A stretch of 16,631 nucleotides of DNA from an uncultured Bacteroides sp. (GCA_900556625.1 USPQ01000057.1:1-16631), one strand, 5' to 3'. Shown: positions 7,474 to 15,585, counted from the first letter of the stretch. Translations and numbers: made by a program. The notes: generated from the sequence alone by a model not told the origin.

Positions 7474-8739
7474 CTAATTTTGTTGTCTGGGAGAGGGGCG
7501 GTTCTTACTTTTGTTGTTATTGCCGTTTTTCCCCCGAAAATTTCTTCCTTTAGGGTTGCTGCCGTACTTGCTTTTGCTGAAAGAGCGTGGCTTGTATTCC
7601 GGAGCTTCCCCTAATTCTGCCGGGATGGGAATTTTATAAATATCTTTTTCCAGGAAATTCTCAATGCTCTTGAAATTACTCTGCTCTTTTTCGCTGACAA
7701 ATGTAAGCGCTACTCCATCGTTATTGGCACGTGCCGTACGCCCGATGCGGTGCACATAATCTTCACTGTCGTGAGGGACGTCGAAGTTGATAACCAGACG
7801 AATATCATCAATGTCAATGCCGCGTGCCACAATATCTGTCGCTACCAGTATATTAACTCGCCCGGCTTTAAATTCGTGCATTACTGTTTCCCGTTGGGCC
7901 TGCTCAAGATCCGAGTGCATTTCTCCTACATTCAATTTCATCGCCATCAAAGCCTTAGCGACTTCTTTAACTTTGATTTTTGAAGATGCGAAGATGATGA
8001 CACGTTCGGGAACCTCGTCGGCGAAAAGGCTACGTATAATTCCCAATTTTTGGTTTTCGTAGCAAACGTAAGCAGCCTGGATAATCTTTTCGGCCGGTTT
8101 TGAGACAGCCAGTTTTATTTCTGACGGATTATTCAGGATTGTATTTGCCAATTGCTGTATTTTGGCAGGCATAGTTGCAGAGAACATGACAGTCTGCCGT
8201 TCTTTAGGCAGGTATTTCACTATTTGCATGATGTCGTCATAGAATCCCATGTCGAGCATTCGGTCTGCTTCGTCCAAAATGAAATAAGAAACTTTGGAGA
8301 GGTCTACATATCCGAGACTCAGATGGGCGATCAGACGTCCCGGAGTCGCAATAACAACATCAGCTCCTAATGTAAGTCCTTTTTTCTGTTGTTCGAACAG
8401 AATGCCGTCATTACCGCCATATACAGCGACGCTTGATACCGGCATAAAATAGGAGAATCCTTCCATCTGTTGGTCGATCTGCTGAGCCAGTTCCCGGGTA
8501 GGGGACATGATAATGCAGTTGATCGCATCTTCCGGATGGTTTCCTTCGGATAGTTTATTTAATACAGGGAGCAGAAAAGCTGCGGTTTTACCCGTACCTG
8601 TCTGCGCTACTGCTATCAGATCTTTACCTTCAAGTATAATTGGAATTGCTTGTTCCTGAATAGGTGTGCATTCGTCAAATCGCATGGCGTCAAGCGCCTC
8701 AAGCACATTCGCGTTTAATTGTAGTTCGGAAAACTTCAT
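7474..8739 (-). CDS. DEAD-box ATP-dependent RNA helicase (RhlE-like)
   Basis: A 421-residue cytoplasmic RNA helicase, probably for ribosome assembly or cold-induced RNA remodelling. All core motifs are visible: Q motif with PIQEQAIP (26-33), motif I AQTGTGKT (45-52), PTRELAQQ (80-87), TPGRL (132-136), motif II DEAD (156-159), SAT (187-189), ARGIDI (305-310) and HRIGRTAR (330-337). The C-terminal tail (about 383-421) is low in complexity and rich in Lys, Arg, Asn, Ser and Gly, as in RNA-binding tails of RhlE-type proteins. A -7 box lies about 20 bp upstream. It is downstream of serB on the same strand with only 46 bp between, so read-through from serB is also possible. Which DEAD-box paralogue this is cannot be decided here. 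Confidence 0.95.
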   Translation of the reverse strand: MKFSELQLNANVLEALDAMRFDECTPIQEQAIPIILEGKDLIAVAQTGTGKTAAFLLPVLNKLSEGNHPEDAINCIIMSPTRELAQQIDQQMEGFSYFMPVSSVAVYGGNDGILFEQQKKGLTLGADVVIATPGRLIAHLSLGYVDLSKVSYFILDEADRMLDMGFYDDIMQIVKYLPKERQTVMFSATMPAKIQQLANTILNNPSEIKLAVSKPAEKIIQAAYVCYENQKLGIIRSLFADEVPERVIIFASSKIKVKEVAKALMAMKLNVGEMHSDLEQAQRETVMHEFKAGRVNILVATDIVARGIDIDDIRLVINFDVPHDSEDYVHRIGRTARANNDGVALTFVSEKEQSNFKSIENFLEKDIYKIPIPAELGEAPEYKPRSFSKSKYGSNPKGRNFRGKNGNNNKSKNRPSPRQQN

Positions 8740-8759
8740 TCTGTTATTTTATTTGTCCG

Positions 8760-8767
8760 CAAAGATA
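8760..8767 (-). promoter_or_regulatory. Bacteroides -7 box for the DEAD-box helicase
   Basis: The minus strand reads TATCTTTG followed by C in the 46-bp gap between serB and the helicase. The predicted leader is about 15 nt. No good TTTG -33 box is seen; that region overlaps the serB stop. Confidence 0.55.
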
Positions 8768-8785
8768 ATTTATTTTTCGGTCTAA

Positions 8786-10015
8786 TTACATATTCAAATA
8801 AGAATCTTTGAATCCAAGAAAATAGAGCACCCCATCAAGTCCGATGGTATTGATAGACTGTTTGGCATTTGCTACTACTTTGGGTTTGGCATGGAATGCT
8901 ATTCCCAATCCGGCAATTCCCAGCATGGGGAGGTCATTGGCTCCGTCACCTACAGCAATGGTTTGCGCAATATCTACTTTTTCTACTTGGGCAATTAAAC
9001 GGAGTAGTTCGGCTTTGCGCTTTCCGTCTACCACATCTCCCAAATAACGTCCGGTGAGCTTTCCATCAATAATTTCCAGCTCATTCGCATATACATAGTC
9101 TATACCATACTTCTTTTGCAGGTGTTGGCCGAAATAGGTGAAACCTCCCGACAGAATTGCTATTTTGTAGCCATACTTTTTCAATACATACATTAGTCTG
9201 TCTACTCCTTCTGTGATAGGCAAGTTTTCTGCAATCTCCTGCATGACGGATTCATCGAGTCCTTTCAATAGGGCTACGCGGCGGGTAAAGCTTTCGGTAA
9301 AGTCTATTTCGCCACGCATGGCGCTTTCCGTAATGGCCTTTACCTCATCGCCTACGCCGGCGCGGATGGCGAGCTCATCAATAACTTCGGTTTCAATAAG
9401 TGTGGAATCCATATCAAAGCAGATCAGACGGCGCATACGTCGATACATATTATCCAACTGAAAAGAAAAGTCCATCTCCAGTTCGCTGGCTAACTTCATC
9501 AGGCTTTCTTGCATGGCGATGCGGTCTTTGGGAGTACCTCTCACTGAGAATTCTATGCAAGCGCGTGTGCGTGCATCCGTATCGCATTCATCCAAAGGGA
9601 TTCTACCCGTCAGGCGCTTGATTGCATCGATATTCATTCCTTGCTCTGCCAATACGCTGGTGGCTGCCGATATTTGACGCGCAGACAGTTTACGGCCAAG
9701 CACCGTCAAGATATAACGGTTCTTGCCTTGCATACCTACCCAATTGTCGTATTGCTCGGTTGTAATTGGTTCGAACCGGATGGTTACTCCCAAAGAGGAA
9801 GCTTTGAATAATAATTCCTTCATGATAAATCCGGAATGTCTTTCTTCACTCTTGAAAAGAATACCTAGTGATAGTGTATTATGAATATCCGCCTGCCCGA
9901 TATCGAGGATAGTAGCATCGTATTTAGCTAATATTTCGGTCACGGATGAGGTAAGCCCCGGACGATCTTCGCCGGTAACTCGAATCAGAATCAATTCAGT
10001 ACTTGATGGTTGCAT
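8786..10015 (-). CDS. serB: Phosphoserine phosphatase with two ACT domains
   Basis: This enzyme hydrolyses O-phosphoserine to serine, the last step of serine synthesis. From the ATG at 10015 it has 409 residues, longer than E. coli SerB because two ACT-type regulatory domains (about 5-82 and 99-182) precede the HAD phosphatase. Catalytic motifs are FDMDST with Asp201 (nucleophile) and Asp203, SGG (289-291), Lys332 in DGKRKAE, and GDGANDLPM (356-364). An in-frame TTG at 10039 would add eight residues, but that TTG is part of the -7 promoter box, so I place the start at the ATG, where ELILIRVTGEDRPG begins the first ACT domain soon after. ACT domains suggest serine or other amino-acid control, which is inference. 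The next gene on the strand is the helicase; the upstream gene is divergent. Confidence 0.93.
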   Translation of the reverse strand: MQPSSTELILIRVTGEDRPGLTSSVTEILAKYDATILDIGQADIHNTLSLGILFKSEERHSGFIMKELLFKASSLGVTIRFEPITTEQYDNWVGMQGKNRYILTVLGRKLSARQISAATSVLAEQGMNIDAIKRLTGRIPLDECDTDARTRACIEFSVRGTPKDRIAMQESLMKLASELEMDFSFQLDNMYRRMRRLICFDMDSTLIETEVIDELAIRAGVGDEVKAITESAMRGEIDFTESFTRRVALLKGLDESVMQEIAENLPITEGVDRLMYVLKKYGYKIAILSGGFTYFGQHLQKKYGIDYVYANELEIIDGKLTGRYLGDVVDGKRKAELLRLIAQVEKVDIAQTIAVGDGANDLPMLGIAGLGIAFHAKPKVVANAKQSINTIGLDGVLYFLGFKDSYLNM

Positions 10016-10036
10016 AAGAAATAGACTTTTATCCTG

Positions 10037-10044
10037 CAAAAGTA
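10037..10044 (-). promoter_or_regulatory. Bacteroides -7 box for serB
   Basis: The minus strand reads TACTTTTG followed by C, matching TAnnTTTG. It lies 21 bp before the ATG at 10015 and contains the TTG that would otherwise be taken as an upstream start. The -33 region is weak. Confidence 0.6.
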
Positions 10045-10116
10045 GAGAAAAAAGTTCGTTTTTATGCTAAATAACATAAAAAGTTATACATGAAAAGTGA
10101 GATTTTTGCTTATTCT

Positions 10117-10149
10117 TTTGGAAGTTAATTTGATAATTACTTACCTTTG
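10117..10149 (+). promoter_or_regulatory. Bacteroides promoter (-33 and -7) for the thioredoxin-fold gene
   Basis: TTTG at 10117-10120 and TACCTTTG at 10142-10149 are separated by 21 bp, matching both boxes of the Bacteroides housekeeping promoter. It is the best two-box promoter in the window. Transcription should start near 10153, giving a leader of about 125 nt. Confidence 0.75.
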
Positions 10150-10151
10150 CA

Positions 10152-10281
10152 CCCGGTTTCAAAAATAAAGGCTCTGATAATCAGCGGATTCCTCTTCGCC
10201 TGATGCCTGAAAAGACAACGTTTCGGGAAGAAACCACTGTTTAAGGACAGTCCCGGATAGTATTAACTAAAACCGAATTAC
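10152..10281 (+). promoter_or_regulatory. Structured 5' leader, possible riboregulator
   Basis: Several helices can form. Hairpin A pairs ATCAGCG (10180-10186) with CG and CTGAT (10197-10204, C10199 bulged), closed outside by GGC (10170-10172) with GCC (10205-10207). Hairpin B pairs ACTGT (10236-10240) with ACAGT (10247-10251) and, outside, CGGG (10224-10227) with CCCG (10252-10255). The 5' end GGTTTC (10155-10160) can pair with GAAACC (10230-10235), or CGGTTT (10154-10159) with AAACCG (10270-10275) just before the start codon; these two pairings exclude each other. I do not recognise a known riboswitch class. Structure was read by eye and no folding energy was computed. Confidence 0.4.
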
Positions 10282-10785
10282 ATGAGACATGTAAAATGGA
10301 TTTTTGTTGTATTACTGATTTGTTCCTTGACCGCTTTCGTTGAGAAAGACAAACCTACCGGAGGTTTGAGTGAGGGTGATGTAGCCCCAGATTTTAAAAT
10401 CGAATCTACATCGGAAGAGCAACCTGCCTTTAAGTTGGGAAATTTGAAAGGAAAGTATGTGTTGCTAAGTTTTTGGGCAAGTTATGACGCGCAATCCCGG
10501 ATGCAAAACGTAAGTTTAAGCAATGCGCTTCGTTCTTCTCATAATGTGGAAATGGTTTCTATTTCGTTTGACGAATATCAGTCGATTTTTAAGGAAACCG
10601 TTCGTCAGGACCAAATAGTTACGCCCACTTGTTTCGTGGAAACAGAAGGCGAGGACTCCGGATTATTTAAGAAATACCGTTTGAACCGGGGGTTCACTAA
10701 CTATTTATTGGATGGAAATGGTGTAATTATAGCCAAAAACATCTCTGCTGCAGATCTTTCTGCTTATGTAAAGGAGATTGGTTGA
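10282..10785 (+). CDS. Secreted thioredoxin-fold protein lacking the CxxC motif
   Basis: A 167-residue protein with an N-terminal signal peptide or membrane anchor (about 4-20, WIFVVLLICSLTAF) with no convincing lipobox. The remainder resembles TlpA/AhpC-type thioredoxin-fold proteins: GDVAPDFKIES (32-42), LGNLKGKYVLLSFWAS (52-67) and a C-terminal YLLDGNGVIIAKN. Where active members have CxxC after the FWAS motif, this protein has D69-A-Q-S72, and the usual cis-proline before the strand ending in LLD is replaced in RGFTNYLLD. It should therefore be unable to do disulfide chemistry and may be a binding or chaperone-like relative. It stands alone on the plus strand, after a structured leader and a good promoter, and is divergent from serB. 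The fold is fairly sure; the role is unknown. Confidence 0.82.
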   Translation: MRHVKWIFVVLLICSLTAFVEKDKPTGGLSEGDVAPDFKIESTSEEQPAFKLGNLKGKYVLLSFWASYDAQSRMQNVSLSNALRSSHNVEMVSISFDEYQSIFKETVRQDQIVTPTCFVETEGEDSGLFKKYRLNRGFTNYLLDGNGVIIAKNISAADLSAYVKEIG

Positions 10786-10825
10786 CAATGTAGAATAGAC
10801 AAAAGAGGAAATGGATACAACAAAA

Positions 10826-10869
10826 AAGTTCCGCCTATACTTGCTGTTTGGTAAGAATAGGCGGAACTT
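10826..10869. terminator. Strong terminator of the lon-tgt-lptF operon, bidirectional
   Basis: Perfect 13-bp arms (10826-10838 and 10857-10869, core GTTCCGCCTAT) around an 18-nt loop. On the minus strand the stem is followed by a run of T, so it should stop the lptF transcript 23 nt after its stop codon. On the plus strand the tail is TCTATTT, weaker but usable for the gene ending at 10785. Confidence 0.88.
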
Positions 10870-10891
10870 CTATTTAAGAGAATCTTATCAT

Positions 10892-11989
10892 CTACTTCGG
10901 TGCCTTTTGATACAGGAAGAAGGCGATACCTGCATAAAGAATATTGGGAATCCAGACTGCAATCACAGGAGGTACATTACCGTTGATGGCAAATGTAGAA
11001 GTAATTGTCTGGAATAAGATATATGAGAAGCTCAGTCCCAGTCCGATACCCAAGTGGAGACCCATACCTCCTTTGGTCTTTCGTGACGAAAGAGAAACAC
11101 CGATAATTGTCAGGATGAAAGAGGCGAACGACATGGCGATTCGTTTATGATATTCAATTTCAAACTCTTTGATATTGGCAAATCCTCTTCGTTTTTGTTT
11201 CTCAATATAGTCACTCAATTGAGGGCTGGTGAGCATTTCCTGTTGATTCTTCATGATAAGGAAGTCGGACGGTTCCATATTGATAATCGAGTCTATCCGG
11301 TCTCCTTTGGTGATTTTTTCTTTCAAGCCGTCCAACTCGCGTATCATGTAGTCATGAATTGTCCATTTATGAACGGTGGTTGTATCATACGTTACACGAC
11401 GTGCTGTCAAGTGAGAAACCAGTTTCTTGTCGACGAATTTATCCAACGAGAAACGGTTGCCTGTTTTCATGGCATTATTATAATTGTCAATGTATGCAAT
11501 GACACCGCTATCCACTTCCAGCTGTACGTTGCGTGCCGTATTCTGTTTCTTGGGTTTGATATACCGGTCTTCAAAGTTCAGGCGGGTGACGCTTCCTTTA
11601 GGGATTACGTACGAACTTAGCATAAAGGTCGTTAATGCGATAATGGCCGCAGAAATCATATAAGGACGCATCATTCTCTTGAAACTCATTCCGGTGGAGA
11701 ACATGGCGATAATCTCTGAGTTCTCCGCTAGTTTTGAAGTAAAGAAAATGACGGCAATGAACACGAACAACGGACTGAACAGATTGGAGAAGTAGGGGAT
11801 AAAGTTCATGTAGTATTCGAAAATGATTTTACTCCATGGCGCTTCATGTTCCATCAGTTTATCCATCTTCTCGTTAAAGTCGAATACTACTGCAATAGAA
11901 ATGATCAATGCAATAGCAAATACGTATGTTCCCAAGAATTTCTTGATGATATACCAGTCCAGCCGCTTTATGAATCGATTGCTTTTCAT
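10892..11989 (-). CDS. LPS export permease of the LptF/LptG (YjgP/YjgQ) family
   Basis: A 365-residue inner-membrane protein of the LPS transport ABC exporter, which with LptB extracts lipopolysaccharide from the inner membrane. Topology fits the family: three N-terminal membrane segments (about 17-36, 66-84, 108-128), a periplasmic beta-jellyroll region (about 140-280) and three C-terminal segments (about 284-301, 310-331, 340-361). Family-like stretches are ENSEIIAMFSTGMS (89-102) and LSSYVIPKG near the third segment. LptF and LptG cannot be told apart here. The gene starts 3 bp after the tgt stop and ends before a strong terminator, as the last gene of the lon-tgt-lptF operon. Confidence 0.9.
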   Translation of the reverse strand: MKSNRFIKRLDWYIIKKFLGTYVFAIALIISIAVVFDFNEKMDKLMEHEAPWSKIIFEYYMNFIPYFSNLFSPLFVFIAVIFFTSKLAENSEIIAMFSTGMSFKRMMRPYMISAAIIALTTFMLSSYVIPKGSVTRLNFEDRYIKPKKQNTARNVQLEVDSGVIAYIDNYNNAMKTGNRFSLDKFVDKKLVSHLTARRVTYDTTTVHKWTIHDYMIRELDGLKEKITKGDRIDSIINMEPSDFLIMKNQQEMLTSPQLSDYIEKQKRRGFANIKEFEIEYHKRIAMSFASFILTIIGVSLSSRKTKGGMGLHLGIGLGLSFSYILFQTITSTFAINGNVPPVIAVWIPNILYAGIAFFLYQKAPK

Positions 11990-11992
11990 TCC

Positions 11993-13123
11993 TTATAATC
12001 TAGTTGATACTTTTCTGACCATCATCGGTTTCCAGGTTGAGAAATCTCCGGCGATAATATGTTTTCGTGCTTCGCCTGCCAGCCATAAATAAAATGCCAG
12101 ATTATGTATAGAAGCAATTTGCATGGCCAACAGTTCTTGTGCATGGAAAAGATGGCGCAAATACGCTTTGCTGTACAGTGTGTCTACATAGGAAGCACCG
12201 TCCGCCTCAATGGGAGAGAAATCCGTTTCCCATTTTTTGTTTCGCATATTGATGATACCGTCTTTGGTAAACAGCATTCCATTTCGTCCGTTGCGTGTAG
12301 GCATTACGCAGTCGAACATATCTACGCCGCGTTCTATCCCTTCAAGGATATTGACAGGAGTACCGACGCCCATCAAATAACGGGGCTTGTCTTTAGGCAG
12401 AATCTCGTTGACAATTTCGATCATCTCATACATCTTATCGACGGGTTCGCCTACTGCCAATCCGCCGATAGCATTTCCGTCCGCTCCTTTGGAAGCCACA
12501 AACTCCGCAGATTGTTTGCGCAGATCGGGGTAAACACATCCTTGCACAATAGGGAATAGCGACTGATTGTAGCCATACTTAGGTTCGGTTTCATTAAAAC
12601 GTTGCATGCAGCGGTCGAGCCATCTGTGGGTCAGCCCTAACGACTTTTTAGCATACGCATAGTCTGAATCTCCGGGAGGGCATTCATCGAAAGCCATCAT
12701 GATGTCCGCTCCGATGGTACGTTCTATATCCATCACTTTTTCCGGAGTGAAGATATGCTTGCTGCCATCAATATGTGAACGGAACTCGGCTCCTTCTTCA
12801 CGGAGTTTCCGGATTCCGGCTAGCGAAAATACTTGAAAACCACCACTGTCTGTCAGCATGGGGCGATCAAAACCGTTGAAGCGATGCAAGCCGCCGGCTT
12901 TCTCGATAACATCCAATCCCGGACGTAAATAGAGATGATAAGTATTCCCTAGAATGATCTGTGCCTGGATGTCTTCTTTCAATTCTGTCAGATGCACCCC
13001 TTTGACAGTGCCCAATGTTCCCACCGGCATGAAGATAGGGGTTTGTATCTGCCCGTGGTCAGTGGTTATCAGACCGGCACGGGCATTACTTTTAGTGTCT
13101 GTATATTGTAACTCAAATGTCAT
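11993..13123 (-). CDS. tgt: tRNA-guanine transglycosylase, without the usual zinc cysteines
   Basis: A 376-residue enzyme that exchanges guanine 34 of GUN anticodons for preQ1 in queuosine synthesis. The catalytic core is intact: TDSGGFQVFS with Asp92, QGCVYPDLR, and FDCVMPTRNGRNG with the nucleophile Asp271. Cys148 (FDECPP) and Val224 (GLAVGE) are the residues linked with preQ1 rather than queuine use in bacterial enzymes. The C-terminal zinc site is unusual: relative to E. coli C302, C304, C307 and H333, this protein has Gly309, Ser311, Asp314 and His340, so all three cysteines are missing while the surrounding YSKAYLRHL and IHN are kept. The length is normal. Its ATG overlaps the lon stop by 4 bp and lptF begins 3 bp later, so translation is probably coupled. 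Identity is firm; the effect of the missing zinc site is not known to me. Confidence 0.95.
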   Translation of the reverse strand: MTFELQYTDTKSNARAGLITTDHGQIQTPIFMPVGTLGTVKGVHLTELKEDIQAQIILGNTYHLYLRPGLDVIEKAGGLHRFNGFDRPMLTDSGGFQVFSLAGIRKLREEGAEFRSHIDGSKHIFTPEKVMDIERTIGADIMMAFDECPPGDSDYAYAKKSLGLTHRWLDRCMQRFNETEPKYGYNQSLFPIVQGCVYPDLRKQSAEFVASKGADGNAIGGLAVGEPVDKMYEMIEIVNEILPKDKPRYLMGVGTPVNILEGIERGVDMFDCVMPTRNGRNGMLFTKDGIINMRNKKWETDFSPIEADGASYVDTLYSKAYLRHLFHAQELLAMQIASIHNLAFYLWLAGEARKHIIAGDFSTWKPMMVRKVSTRL

Positions 13124-15585
13124 TCCTGGCTGGGTTTCTTTACAGATAAATCAATGGCATCCGCTACTTTTTCATTGGTTAATGCAATGGCGAATACTTC
13201 TTTTATATCATTCACATAGTGGAAAGTCAATCCCTTCAAATACAGATCCTGAATTTCATCTATGTTCTTTTTATTCTCGGCGCTCATAATGATTTCTTTT
13301 ATTCCGGCACGTTTGGCAGCAAGAATCTTTTCCTTGATTCCGCCAACCGGAAGAACCTTGCCGCGAAGGGTGATTTCTCCTGTCATAGCCAGGTTGGCTT
13401 TTACCTTTCGTTGTGTCAGAGCGGAAGCTAAAGAAGTGGCCATAGTGATACCTGCCGACGGACCGTCTTTCGGAATCGCCCCTTCCGGAACATGAATATG
13501 GATGTTCCAGTTTTCAAAGATGTCTTCGTCCAAGTCAAGGATAGAAGCGTGTGCCTTGATGTATTCAAGTGCCAGCATGGCAGATTCTTTCATCACATCT
13601 CCCAGATTACCGGTCAATGTAAGACGTCCGCCTTTACCACGACTCAAGCTCGTCTCAACAAATAGAATTTCACCTCCTACGGCTGTCCATGCCAGTCCGG
13701 TAACTACACCGGCATACTCATTGCCTTGATACTTGTCTCGTGTATATTCCGGTGCTCCCAAGAAATCGTATAGGTCAGCCGGTTTAATTTCCGTTTTAGC
13801 AAAATATCCGTCAGTTGCATATTGACGGGCTGATTTACGGAGAATCTTACCTATTTTCTTCTCTAATTCACGAACACCGCTTTCACGAGTGTACGATTCG
13901 ATAATGGCTTCCAGCGTATCTTTGGGAAGTTTTATATCTGTCTTTTTAAGCCCGGTGGCTTCCAGTTCTTTCGGGACTAGATGTTTACGGGCAATTTCAA
14001 TTTTCTCTTCTGTGATATATCCGCTGACTTCAATCAGTTCCATACGGTCGAGCAATGGACCGGGAATTGTATTCAGGTTATTAGCTGTTGCAATGAACAA
14101 TACCTTTGAGAGATCATAGTCCACATCCAGGAAGTTGTCATGGAACGAAGTGTTTTGTTCCGGGTCGAGAACTTCCAATAATGCAGATGAAGGATCTCCT
14201 TGGCGGTCTGCACTGACTTTATCTATTTCATCCAAGATGAATACCGGATTAGAGGCTCCTGCTTTAATAAGGCTCTTGATAATCCGTCCCGGCATAGCGC
14301 CGATATATGTCTTACGATGTCCACGTATTTCCGCTTCGTCATGCACTCCTCCTAAAGACATACGCACGTATTTTCGTTTAAGGGCGGATGCGATGGACTT
14401 TCCGAGTGATGTCTTACCAACTCCCGGAGGGCCATATAAGCAGATAATCGGTGACTTCATGTCGTCTTTTAGCTTCAGCACAGCCAGATGTTCCAGAATG
14501 CGTTCTTTTACCTTCTCCAATCCGTAATGGTCTTTATTCAACGTCTTCTCTGCATTCTTAAGATTCAGATTGTCGGTTGTATAAATGCCCCATGGGAGGT
14601 TAAGCATTGTCTGCAGATAGTTAAGTTGTACGCTGTAGTCCGGTGACTGCGGATGGGTGCGTTCCAATTTAGCCAGCTCTTTCAGGAAAGTCTCTTTAAC
14701 TTCCATATTCCAATGCATTTTCTCCGCTTTATTGCGCATTTCTTCAATTTCCTGCTCTTGACCGCCGCCACCTAATTCGTCTTGAATGGTTTTGATCTGC
14801 TGTTGCAAGAAATATTCACGCTGCTGCTGGTCAATATCTTCGCGAGCACGCATTTGGATGGAGGCTTTTATTTCGGCTAACTGCACTTCACGATTCAGAA
14901 GCTCCAATAAGTGATAAGTACGTTCGCGCAAAGACTTGATACTTAATAAATCTATCTTTTCGTCTTTTTTAAACGGGAGATTCGAGCAGATAAAGTTGAT
15001 CAGGAACATCGGACTATTGATATTTTTAATGGCAAACGCAGAATCCTGATGCATTGCATCTGACGACTTGATGTAACGCATTGTCAGGTCTTTGCATGTT
15101 TCAACCAAAGCTTGGAACTCCTTATCGTCCTTACCAGGAATTTCTTCTTCCAAAATCTCAACCTCGCCTTTGAGATATGGATGTGTATCGGTAATACTTT
15201 TCAAACTTAGACGCTTCATACCTTGAAGTATGACGGTTGTCGTTTGATCCGGCATTTCCAATACCCGGACAATTCGTCCTACAGTACCTATGTTGTGCAA
15301 ATCTTCCAATTTGGGGTCTTCCGTATGCGCAGCTCTTTGACACACTACTGCTATGTCTTTATGCTTTTTCTCAGCATCACGTATGAGCTTTAATGAAGAC
15401 TTTCGGCCAGCCGTGATAGGCAGGAATACTCCGGGAAATAATACCATATTACGGAGGGGGAGAACCGGAAGAATTTCACCAGATTTTATGTTTACATCAA
15501 ATGCATGTTCATCGTTACCATCATAGTCGGTAATTAACGAGAAACCGTTGTCACTGACATCTTCCAATAAGTATCTTTCTTTCAT
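13120..15585 (-). CDS. lon: ATP-dependent Lon protease
   Basis: An 821-residue cytoplasmic AAA+ serine protease that degrades damaged and regulatory proteins. The N-terminal LON substrate domain (about 37-240) opens with ILPVLPLRNMVLFPG. A coiled-coil region rich in Gln and Glu (about 245-300) precedes the AAA+ module, with Walker A GPPGVGKT (385-392), Walker B FILDEID (449-455) and the sensor stretch ATANN (499-503). The C-terminal protease domain has the Ser710/Lys751 dyad in DGPSAG and GGIKEK. Length is typical of bacterial Lon; the first 36 residues are a variable extension. It is the first gene of an operon with tgt and lptF, and its TGA overlaps the tgt ATG. A -7 box lies 50 bp upstream. 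Confidence 0.98.
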   Translation of the reverse strand: MKERYLLEDVSDNGFSLITDYDGNDEHAFDVNIKSGEILPVLPLRNMVLFPGVFLPITAGRKSSLKLIRDAEKKHKDIAVVCQRAAHTEDPKLEDLHNIGTVGRIVRVLEMPDQTTTVILQGMKRLSLKSITDTHPYLKGEVEILEEEIPGKDDKEFQALVETCKDLTMRYIKSSDAMHQDSAFAIKNINSPMFLINFICSNLPFKKDEKIDLLSIKSLRERTYHLLELLNREVQLAEIKASIQMRAREDIDQQQREYFLQQQIKTIQDELGGGGQEQEIEEMRNKAEKMHWNMEVKETFLKELAKLERTHPQSPDYSVQLNYLQTMLNLPWGIYTTDNLNLKNAEKTLNKDHYGLEKVKERILEHLAVLKLKDDMKSPIICLYGPPGVGKTSLGKSIASALKRKYVRMSLGGVHDEAEIRGHRKTYIGAMPGRIIKSLIKAGASNPVFILDEIDKVSADRQGDPSSALLEVLDPEQNTSFHDNFLDVDYDLSKVLFIATANNLNTIPGPLLDRMELIEVSGYITEEKIEIARKHLVPKELEATGLKKTDIKLPKDTLEAIIESYTRESGVRELEKKIGKILRKSARQYATDGYFAKTEIKPADLYDFLGAPEYTRDKYQGNEYAGVVTGLAWTAVGGEILFVETSLSRGKGGRLTLTGNLGDVMKESAMLALEYIKAHASILDLDEDIFENWNIHIHVPEGAIPKDGPSAGITMATSLASALTQRKVKANLAMTGEITLRGKVLPVGGIKEKILAAKRAGIKEIIMSAENKKNIDEIQDLYLKGLTFHYVNDIKEVFAIALTNEKVADAIDLSVKKPSQE

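Noticed and set aside
10016..10039. N-terminal extension of SerB from a TTG start
   Set aside because: The TTG lies in the -7 promoter box, and the ATG at 10015 gives a normal ACT-domain start.
11147..11620. 157-codon open frame on the plus strand
   Set aside because: Antisense to the lptF-family gene, whose topology and context are clear.
12104..12559. 151-codon open frame on the plus strand
   Set aside because: Antisense to tgt in its conserved core.
14840..14920. Possible Lon frameshift at the Gln-rich coiled-coil stretch
   Set aside because: The frame reads through without break, and Gln/Glu-rich helices are normal in this part of Lon.
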